From CAVROP01 sp050008495 (lineage in GTDB: Bacteria; Acidobacteriota; Terriglobia; UBA7540), in NCBI GenBank assembly GCA_050008495.1, contig JBEKMN010000004.1, positions 124,001 through 188,000 of the forward strand: 64,000 bases of DNA, read 5' to 3'. Every line of letters begins with the position of its first letter. Position 1 is the first letter of the stretch. The notes under the pieces are model-generated. The model made no database searches and had not been told where the DNA came from. It was given only the letters and a program-made list of their open reading frames with translations. Made by a program: the position numbers and the translations under genes. Of this stretch, positions 58,443 to 64,000 are shown piece by piece.

Positions 58443-58667
58443 TTACGCTTCGGCCTCGACGGCAGGAATGTTTTCGAGGACCACGGTAGGCAAAGCGCCT
58501 TTACCCAAGACTTGCTTGGCGTCCAGGATTTCGATGCCCACCAGAGCTTCGCCTTCGCCGATGTTCAGGCTCACCTCATCCGTCAAGCGCAGCGTCCGGC
58601 ATTGGAACTCGCCCTCCAAGAGCCGGATGTAGAGAGCGTCGACCTCCGGGTCGTAGCTGATACGCAT
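58443..58667 (-). CDS. DUF2283 domain protein
   Basis: 74 residues: 'MRISYDPEVDALYIRLLEGE', 'TDEVSLNIGEGEALVGIEIL', 'DAKQVLGKG' and an Ala/Glu-rich end. This matches the DUF2283 pattern 'YDxExDaLYIxL...G.ivGIEIL.A'. Such proteins often sit beside DUF4258 genes in TA-like pairs. Directly upstream on the same strand (58681-58791) is what looks like a truncated DUF4258 partner. Function unproven; an antitoxin-like role is inferred. Confidence 0.85.
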   Translation of the reverse strand: MRISYDPEVDALYIRLLEGEFQCRTLRLTDEVSLNIGEGEALVGIEILDAKQVLGKGALPTVVLENIPAVEAEA

Positions 58668-58680
58668 GGCTTAGCTCCGT

Positions 58681-58791
58681 TCAAAAAAAGAATGTGTAAA
58701 CCGTAACCACAACAATTTCATTTTGCTCTTCCACGATGACCGGCGCAACCTGCTTGATCGCATAGCGGCGTCCTTGCCATAGCGCTTCACT
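58681..58791 (-). pseudogene. Truncated DUF4258-like remnant
   Basis: Minus strand frame of 36 codons ending TGA at 58681-58683, 14 bp before the DUF2283 ATG: 'LWQGRRYAIKQVAPVIVEEQ' then 'NEIVVVTVYTFFF'. The end pattern 'EIVVVTVYTFxF' is typical of DUF4258-like small proteins. No start codon or N-terminal half is present. An in-frame TGA lies upstream, next to AT-rich 'TTCATAATTCATAATG' repeat DNA before alaS. Confidence 0.5.
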
Positions 58792-58834
58792 ATTTACGGT
58801 TCATAATTCATAATGAGTGTTCCGGTACCCAAAC

Positions 58835-61528
58835 ATGAAATCCAATGAAATAAGAAGCAGATTCTTGAGATTCTTCGAAGAACGCGCCCACCGCGTCCTG
58901 CCTTCCTCGTCGCTCGTCCCCGCGAATGACCCTACGCTGCTCTTCTCGAACGCGGGCATGAACCAGTTCAAGGACGTTTTCCTGGGCCGCGAGAAGCGGG
59001 ATTACTCGCGCGCCACGACTTCCCAGAAGTGCGTGCGCGCGGGCGGCAAACACAATGACCTCGAGCAGGTCGGCCGCACCACGCGGCATCATACATTCTT
59101 CGAGATGCTGGGGAATTTTTCCTTCGGGGACTATTTCAAGAAGGAAGCCATTCCCTGGTCCTGGGAACTGGTCACCAAGGGCTATGCCGTTCCCATCGAC
59201 AAGCTTTACGTCACGGTGTTTCGCGAGGACGATGAGGCGGAGGAAATTTGGGCCAAGGACGTCGGCGTGGGGCGCGCCCGCATCTTCCGCATGGACGAGC
59301 ACGACAATTTCTGGGCCATGGGCGATACCGGCCCTTGCGGGCCGTGCTCGGAGATCCACTACGATCTGGGGCCTGCCGCCAGCAGTCTGGGACACACGGA
59401 CTGCTCCTTCCCCTGCCCTCAGGACTGCGGCCGCTACGTTGAACTCTGGAACCTCGTCTTCATGCAGTTCAACCGCGACGAACAGGGCATCATGACTCCC
59501 CTGCCCCGACCCAGCATCGATACGGGCATGGGACTTGAACGCCTGGCTTCGGTGCTGCAAGGAAAGCTGTCGAACTTCGATACGGATTTGTTCCGGCCCC
59601 TGATCGACGAAGCCGCGGCGCTGGCCAACGTTGAGTACGGCTCGAATCACGACACGGATGTTTCCCTGCGCATCATCGCTGACCACGCGCGCGCCACCAC
59701 GTTCCTGATCTCCGACGGCGTGCTGCCCTCCAACGAAGGCCGCGGCTATGTGCTGCGCCTCATCATGCGCCGCGCCTTGTACCACGGCCAGACGCTCGGG
59801 TTGAATGAGCCGTTCCTCTATAAGATGTCCGGCCACGTCGTGCAGATGATGAAGGACGCTTACCCGGAACTGGTCGTGGCGGAAACGCACGTGGCCAAGG
59901 CCGTCAAGCTCGAAGAAGAGCGGTACGCGCATACGACACGACTCGGACTCGAAAGGCTGAATGCGTTGCTGGGGGGGAGCGACTTGGGCGGGGGCGTTCT
60001 ATCGGGTGAGGACCTTTTCAAGCTTCACGACACATTTGGCCTGCGCCCCGAATTCGTAGAGGACATTGTTCGAAGCCGGGGCGGGTCAGTGGACCGCGCC
60101 GGCTACGAAGCCGAAATGCAGAAGCAGCGCGAACGGGCTCGCGCCAGTTGGAAGGCGGTCGAGAAGAAGATCGCGTCGCCTGTGTTTTTGAAGCTGGCGG
60201 AAACGGGCAAGACGGTTTTTGATGGCTACGCCCAGACGACCTCCACGCACTGTCGCATTTTGGCTCTGATCTCGAGTAGGGGCGGTTCGCGAACCACCCC
60301 TACGGAGTCGTCGGCGACCAGCGTTGAGGCAGTCGGCGCGGGCGAGCAGGTTGAAATCGTTCTCGACCACACGCCTTTTTACGCCGAAGCGGGCGGGCAG
60401 GTAGGCGACGTTGGCAAGCTCTTCGCTCCGGACGGTGACCGCGAAGTGGCGCACGTCACGGACACCTACTTTCCCGTGAGTGGCTTGATCGTTCACAAGG
60501 CCGAAGCGCGCGGCGCTCTGCGGGTCGGCGATATTGTGACAGCGAAAGTAGACGTTGAGCGGCGCGATGCCACCCGGCGCAACCATACGGCCACGCACCT
60601 CCTCCACGCCTCATTGCGGAAAACCCTCGGCACGCACGTCAAGCAGGCAGGATCGCTGGTGGCGCCGGACCGCATGCGGTTCGACTTCACCCATTACGCG
60701 GCGCTGGATGAGCAGGACTTGCTTGACATCGAGGACCTGGTGAACGAGGAGATCCTCAAGAACGAAGAGGTTGTCACGAAGGTCATGGACCTTGACGAGG
60801 CCGTGAACACCGGCGCCATGGCGTTGTTTGGGGAGAAGTATGCCGACCAGGTGCGCGTGCTGACCATCGACGAGTTCTCGAAGGAGTTGTGCGGCGGCAC
60901 GCACGTGCGGCGGACCGGAGACATTGGCCTGTTCAAGATCGTTTCGGAAGGTAGCGTAGCGGCGGGAACGCGACGCATTGAAGCGGTGACGGGCGAAGGC
61001 GTGCTGAAGCAACTGCGGCAGGCCAACGAGACGCTGGCGCTGCTGGCCGGCTCGTTGCGTGCCAAGCCCGATGAACTGCTGCCCGCGGTCGAGAAGCTCA
61101 GCGAGTCAGAAAAGAAGCTGCGCAAGGAACTCGAGGCGCAGCAGATGAAGCGCGCGGCTTCACAGGCCGGCGACTTAGCTAAAGAAGCGCAGGAAGTAAA
61201 GGGCGTGCGCGTGGTTTCGGCGCGCGTCGAGGTGACGGACCGCGCCGCGATGCGGCAGATGGTTGACGATCTGCGGGGGAAACTGCAATCCGGAGTGATT
61301 GTGCTGGGCAGCGTGGCCGACGGCAAGGTGAGCCTCATCGCAGCCGTCACCAAAGACCTTACGAACCGGCTCGACGCGGGTAAGATCGTAAAGCAGGCTG
61401 CGTCCTTTGTTGAGGGCAGCGGCGGCGGGCGCAAAGACCTGGCGGAAGCGGGCGGCAAAAACCCCGCGAAGCTCGATGAATCGATTCGGGCCGTCCCGTC
61501 GATCATCGAAGGCATGCTCAGTCAGTAA
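58835..61528 (+). CDS. alaS: Alanyl-tRNA synthetase
   Basis: 897 residues from ATG 58835. Charges tRNA-Ala. The class II core is 'SRFLRFFEERAHRVLPSSSL' and 'NDPTLLFSNAGMNQFKDVFL' with 'RHHTFFEMLGNFSFGDYFKK'. The editing domain has 'RRNHTATHLLHASLRKTLGT' and 'KELCGGTHVRRTGDIGLFKI', and C-Ala ends 'SGGGRKDLAEAGGKNPAKL'. Near residue 480 about 20 residues ('LISSRGGSRTTPTESSATS') are encoded by a GTAGGGGC/CCCCTAC palindrome, inserted just before 'VEIVLDHTPFYAEAGGQVGD'. Reading frame intact. Confidence 0.95.
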   Translation: MKSNEIRSRFLRFFEERAHRVLPSSSLVPANDPTLLFSNAGMNQFKDVFLGREKRDYSRATTSQKCVRAGGKHNDLEQVGRTTRHHTFFEMLGNFSFGDYFKKEAIPWSWELVTKGYAVPIDKLYVTVFREDDEAEEIWAKDVGVGRARIFRMDEHDNFWAMGDTGPCGPCSEIHYDLGPAASSLGHTDCSFPCPQDCGRYVELWNLVFMQFNRDEQGIMTPLPRPSIDTGMGLERLASVLQGKLSNFDTDLFRPLIDEAAALANVEYGSNHDTDVSLRIIADHARATTFLISDGVLPSNEGRGYVLRLIMRRALYHGQTLGLNEPFLYKMSGHVVQMMKDAYPELVVAETHVAKAVKLEEERYAHTTRLGLERLNALLGGSDLGGGVLSGEDLFKLHDTFGLRPEFVEDIVRSRGGSVDRAGYEAEMQKQRERARASWKAVEKKIASPVFLKLAETGKTVFDGYAQTTSTHCRILALISSRGGSRTTPTESSATSVEAVGAGEQVEIVLDHTPFYAEAGGQVGDVGKLFAPDGDREVAHVTDTYFPVSGLIVHKAEARGALRVGDIVTAKVDVERRDATRRNHTATHLLHASLRKTLGTHVKQAGSLVAPDRMRFDFTHYAALDEQDLLDIEDLVNEEILKNEEVVTKVMDLDEAVNTGAMALFGEKYADQVRVLTIDEFSKELCGGTHVRRTGDIGLFKIVSEGSVAAGTRRIEAVTGEGVLKQLRQANETLALLAGSLRAKPDELLPAVEKLSESEKKLRKELEAQQMKRAASQAGDLAKEAQEVKGVRVVSARVEVTDRAAMRQMVDDLRGKLQSGVIVLGSVADGKVSLIAAVTKDLTNRLDAGKIVKQAASFVEGSGGGRKDLAEAGGKNPAKLDESIRAVPSIIEGMLSQ
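60276..60303. repeat. 'GTAGGGGCGGTTCGCGAACC' palindrome inside alaS
   Basis: GTAGGGG-CGG-TTCGCGAA-CCA-CCCCTAC, 28 bp, almost perfectly palindromic, with the same ends as the intergenic hairpin at 15492-15543. Confidence 0.88.
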
Positions 61529-61580
61529 AAGCTTCTGTCATTCCAAGTGGTCATGGGTCTTCGAGCCACCCAAAGGAATG

Positions 61581-61674
61581 AAAATCACCTACCTCGTCAC
61601 CCCCGCGAAAGCGGGGGTCCATTCCGAGTGCGGAACACAATGGATTCCCGCTTGCGCGGGAATGACGTGATTTT
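61581..61674. repeat. 'GTCACCCCCGCGAAAGCGGGGG' palindrome
   Basis: AAAATCAC...GTCACCCCCGCGAAAGCGGGGGTCCATT and AATGGATTCCCGCTTGCGCGGGAATGACGTGATTTT form the two halves of a hairpin-rich palindrome downstream of alaS. This is a widespread proteobacterial/acidobacterial intergenic repeat type. Confidence 0.9.
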
Positions 61675-61704
61675 CGAGAGGCGCAGCCGGGAATCTCACC
61701 CGCT

Positions 61705-61758
61705 GTGGCGCGGGCATCCTGCCCGCGAGTTCTTGCGGAGGCGAGAGGCCCGCGCCAC
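61705..61758. repeat. GC-rich hairpin 'GTGGCGCGGGCATCCTGCCCGCG' family
   Basis: GTGGCGCGGGCATCCTGCCCGCG...GCCCGCGCCAC. With 61581-61674 it makes up most of the 321-bp gap between alaS and the antitoxin-like gene; nothing else is seen there. Confidence 0.88.
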
Positions 61759-61849
61759 ATCTGTGCACAGGCAGCGCGTCGAGGCTTGCTTGCTCGTATC
61801 ACCTTGGTAGCGTATCATGTGAGTAAGAGCGCTCTTTGAGGAGACTTTT

Positions 61850-62038
61850 ATGGGTTCGGCAAAGGAAGAGGTCCGCAGGATACTCGAACGGATTCCCGAC
61901 AGCGCATCCTTCGAGGATATCCAATACCACATCTACGTAAGGGAGAAGATTGATCGCGGTCTCGAAGATGTGAAGCAAGGACGCGTCATCGAACAAGCAG
62001 ACGTGGAGCGCAGGATGCGGAAACGGACCGGAGAGTAA
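61850..62038 (+). CDS. Small antitoxin-like protein
   Basis: 62 residues: 'KEEVRRILERIPDSASFEDI', 'QYHIYVREKIDRGLEDVKQG', 'RVIEQADVERRMRKRTGE'. The pattern 'P....tlEDIqYHLYV.ekIerGL.dv..GrV' is typical of ribbon-helix-type antitoxin partners of RelE/ParE toxins. GAGGAG lies nine bases upstream of the ATG. No toxin ORF follows before gpmA, so it is an orphan. Confidence 0.72.
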   Translation: MGSAKEEVRRILERIPDSASFEDIQYHIYVREKIDRGLEDVKQGRVIEQADVERRMRKRTGE

Positions 62039-62107
62039 CTACCCAATTCCCCTGCAATGATTTCAAGAAGTCAGTCACCCACATCGCATAATCTCGTTCA
62101 ACCCCGC

Positions 62108-62113
62108 TATAAT
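62108..62113 (+). promoter_or_regulatory. Candidate -10 element (TATAAT) of gpmA
   Basis: TATAAT 54 bp before the gpmA ATG. No convincing -35 element at the expected distance. Confidence 0.28.
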
Positions 62114-62166
62114 GATCCGTTCGATATGTTATGGCCAAGGGGCCGGATAAGGGAGGAAGCGCATTC

Positions 62167-62913
62167 ATGTACAAGGTCGTGTTATTAAGGCACGGAGAGA
62201 GTATTTGGAACAAAGAAAACCTGTTCACGGGCTGGACCGATGTTGGGTTGAGTGAGAAGGGCACGCAAGAGGCCATAGACGGTGGCCGGGAAATGAAGAA
62301 GCAAGGATATGTCTTCGACATCGCTTTCACCTCGGTGTTGAAGCGCGCCATCAAAACCCTCTGGCTGGCGCTCGAGGAGTTGGACCAGATGTGGATTCCG
62401 GTCCAAAACTCGTGGCGGCTCAACGAGCGCCATTATGGCGCGCTGCAAGGGCTGAACAAAGCCCAGACTGCCGAGAAGTTTGGCGAGGCCCAGGTGAAAA
62501 TCTGGCGGCGCAGCTACGACATTCAACCGCCGGTCCTGACCCCGGATGACGATCGCTTTCCCGGCAAGGACCCGCGTTACGCAGATTTGAAGCCGGAAGA
62601 ACTTCCACTCACTGAGTGCTTGAAAGACACCGTGGCGCGCACGCTGCCTTACTGGCACGAGACCATTGCACCGACGGTGAGGTCCGGCAAGCGAGTGATC
62701 GTGGCCGCGCACGGCAACAGCCTGCGGGGACTCGTGAAATACCTCGACAACGTTTCCGACCAGGAGATTGTGGGATTAAACATCCCCACCGGCATTCCGC
62801 TGGTTTACGAGCTTGATGACCGACTCAAGCCGCTCCGGCATTATTACCTGGGAGACCCGGAAGCCATTGCCAAAGCCGCCCAGGCAGTGGCCGACCAGGC
62901 GAAGCGGAAGTAA
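62167..62913 (+). CDS. gpmA: 2,3-bisphosphoglycerate-dependent phosphoglycerate mutase
   Basis: 248 residues from ATG 62167 with GGGAGG upstream. Interconverts 2- and 3-phosphoglycerate in glycolysis. 'VVLLRHGESIWNKENLFTGW' carries the phosphorylated His, then 'TDVGLSEKGTQEAIDGG', 'NERHYGALQGLNKAQTAEKF' and 'VIVAAHGNSLRGLVKYLDNV' with the second His. Length and motifs match GpmA. ATG 62131 would add 12 residues unlike the family. Confidence 0.95.
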   Translation: MYKVVLLRHGESIWNKENLFTGWTDVGLSEKGTQEAIDGGREMKKQGYVFDIAFTSVLKRAIKTLWLALEELDQMWIPVQNSWRLNERHYGALQGLNKAQTAEKFGEAQVKIWRRSYDIQPPVLTPDDDRFPGKDPRYADLKPEELPLTECLKDTVARTLPYWHETIAPTVRSGKRVIVAAHGNSLRGLVKYLDNVSDQEIVGLNIPTGIPLVYELDDRLKPLRHYYLGDPEAIAKAAQAVADQAKRK

Positions 62914-62971
62914 GGCAGGAGTCAGAGCCTGAATCCCGAATCCTGCATTTATTGCCACTTGACGGAAGTGT

Positions 62972-62977
62972 TATAAT
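62972..62977 (+). promoter_or_regulatory. Candidate -10 element (TATAAT) of the lytic transglycosylase gene
   Basis: TATAAT 94 bp before the ATG at 63071, with a weak TTATTG 17 bases upstream. 62914-63070 holds no gene. Confidence 0.3.
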
Positions 62978-63070
62978 CTCCCTAACCCTCGGGAGAGGCA
63001 GTGTGCCGAGGATGCGAAGATCTGGAGGGGATGAGTTTCCAAGGGCCGCGGTGGGCGGCTCTGGGGTGAT

Positions 63071-63781
63071 ATGCCTAACTGGACACAGTCCTGCGTGAAG
63101 GTTTCGGCTTGCCTGTTTTTGTGGGGTCTGGCGTTTTCTCTGCCGCTGTGGGCGGACGAGATTGTTACGATCACGGATCAAAGCGGCCGCAGAATTTTCA
63201 TTAACACGAGCGAGACTCACGCCAAAGGCAACTGGAAGACAAATGGCTCGCGTGCCAAGAGGACCGGCACGGCGACTGCTACGCCTGCCCCTACACCTAC
63301 GCCTGAAATCAGCAGCCTGGTTGAACGGTCCGCCGACCGCATGCGTGTTGACCCTCAGCTCGTTCACGCCATTATCAAAGTCGAATCCCAATACGACCCG
63401 CTGGCCCTCTCGAACAAGGGCGCTATGGGACTGATGCAACTTATTCCGGAGACGGCTCAGCGATTCGGGGTTGCGAACCCCTTTGATCCAAAGGACAACA
63501 TTGAAGGTGGGGTAAGTTATTTAAGGCACCTTTTGGACATGTTTGGGGGCGATCTTCCTCGGTCGTTGGCGGCCTACAACGCTGGAGAAGGGGCTGTGCA
63601 GCGCTCCGGCGGAATACCTTCGTATACCGAAACTCAAGATTACGTACGAAAGGTCACCCACATTTATCAGTCAGCATCAGGTCAGACGGGGGCGCAAGCT
63701 GCCGGGTACAAGGCTCCGGTGGCGCCCATCGTTCGTTATGTCGATGAACGAGGCGAAGTACACTACTCCAATGTGGAATGA
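63071..63781 (+). CDS. Lytic transglycosylase, SLT family
   Basis: 236 residues. The signal peptide is 'VSACLFLWGLAFSLPLWADE', followed by a DUF4124-like strand segment 'IVTITDQSGRRIFINTSET', a Thr/Pro linker, then the goose-lysozyme-like SLT domain: catalytic Glu in 'AIIKVESQYDPLALSNKGAM', 'GLMQLIPETAQRFGVANPFD' and 'SLAAYNAGEGAVQRSGGIPS'. It cleaves peptidoglycan in the periplasm. The C-terminus repeats a DUF4124-like strand ('IVRYVDERGEVHYSNVE'). Confidence 0.92.
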   Translation: MPNWTQSCVKVSACLFLWGLAFSLPLWADEIVTITDQSGRRIFINTSETHAKGNWKTNGSRAKRTGTATATPAPTPTPEISSLVERSADRMRVDPQLVHAIIKVESQYDPLALSNKGAMGLMQLIPETAQRFGVANPFDPKDNIEGGVSYLRHLLDMFGGDLPRSLAAYNAGEGAVQRSGGIPSYTETQDYVRKVTHIYQSASGQTGAQAAGYKAPVAPIVRYVDERGEVHYSNVE

Positions 63782-63820
63782 TTCGGGTTGATCGAAGTTA
63801 GCTGTCCATCTTTCGGAGAA

Positions 63821-64000
63821 ATGCATCTTACCGAAGGGGACAGCGATTTGAATGCCACGGAACGGTCTACATTGATCGAACGACGTAAACGAATCTGCAT
63901 CGCACTCCTTTTTGCTGGGCTTCTAGCCTTTCCCGAATTCCTTTTCTCTAGCGTCCCGACTTCACGCCAAGAAAAAGCCGTCACCACGTATGAACGAGCG
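63821..64000 (+). CDS. Hypothetical membrane or secreted protein, N-terminal fragment
   Basis: ATG 63821, preceded by CGGAGAA, opens a frame that runs off the right edge after 60 codons: 'MHLTEGDSDLNATERSTLIE', then basic 'RRKRICIALLFAGLLAFPEF' which gives an N-in membrane anchor or signal sequence, and 'SRQEKAVTTYERA'. Forty bp after the transglycosylase, so likely co-transcribed. Too short to identify. Confidence 0.5.
   Translation, partial: MHLTEGDSDLNATERSTLIERRKRICIALLFAGLLAFPEFLFSSVPTSRQEKAVTTYERA

Noticed and set aside
58808..59932. 374-codon open frame on the minus strand
   Set aside because: Antisense to alaS, without any recognisable domain.

Overview
This 64-kb window is an ordinary chromosomal stretch, GC-rich except for a few AT-rich islands, from a Gram-negative bacterium. 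It encodes lipid A, Kdo and heptose assembly enzymes, periplasmic signal-peptide proteins, PilT and ComEC. The gene content (cytochrome P460, M61 peptidase, BON and ASH-domain proteins, DUF3108, the nadC-birA-coaX cluster, a Ser/Thr kinase fused to a beta-propeller) and the many 'CTGAGCGAAGCGAAGAATCTGC' palindromes suggest an Acidobacteriota genome. This is inferred from the sequence alone. No rRNA, tRNA, CRISPR array, prophage or transposase gene was found.

Layout. 1-6.6 kb: the tail of an LpxD-like acyltransferase, an orphan HicB, an ASH-domain protein, PlsC, an M61 peptidase, a PHP phosphoesterase, a Phd/YoeB toxin-antitoxin pair and a DinB protein. 6.7-17 kb: an amino-acid permease divergent from an exported methyltransferase-like protein, then a long minus-strand cluster read as meaB, mce, metallo-hydrolase, mtnP, PfkB kinase, GT-C membrane protein, dapF, UroD-like. 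This joins methylmalonyl-CoA handling, methylthioadenosine salvage and diaminopimelate synthesis. 17-22 kb: a TPR protein, threonine aldolase, HemW, a striking Asn-Pro repeat protein and a double-BON protein. 22-30.4 kb: a plus-strand LPS core cluster: waaA, lpxK, waaF, hldE kinase and nucleotidyltransferase as separate genes, waaC, an ICMT-type methyltransferase and a DUF3108 protein.

30-44 kb: YihY, ComEC, cytochrome P460, an RlmD-type rRNA methyltransferase, coaX, birA, nadC, a HicBA locus with a frameshifted toxin, and valS. 44-49.5 kb: GNAT, a MoaD-like protein, a Ser/Thr kinase-BNR fusion, a double VOC protein and a dienelactone hydrolase. 49.5-64 kb: MFS exporter, sialate O-acetylesterase, a Clp-type AAA+ ATPase with an unknown partner, MscL with a zinc ribbon, ilvE, pilT, recX, DUF2283 with a remnant partner, alaS, an orphan antitoxin-like protein, gpmA and a lytic transglycosylase.

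The most distinctive property is a very dense population of short palindromic repeats of at least eight families between genes. Some appear to have been absorbed into coding sequence: in-frame inserts in the rRNA methyltransferase, ValS and AlaS, a repeat-encoded tail on the kinase-BNR fusion, and a 242-bp MITE-like palindrome that supplies the WaaA C-terminus and abuts the lpxK start. All three TA loci with a recognisable partner slot other than Phd/YoeB carry only broken or remnant partners.
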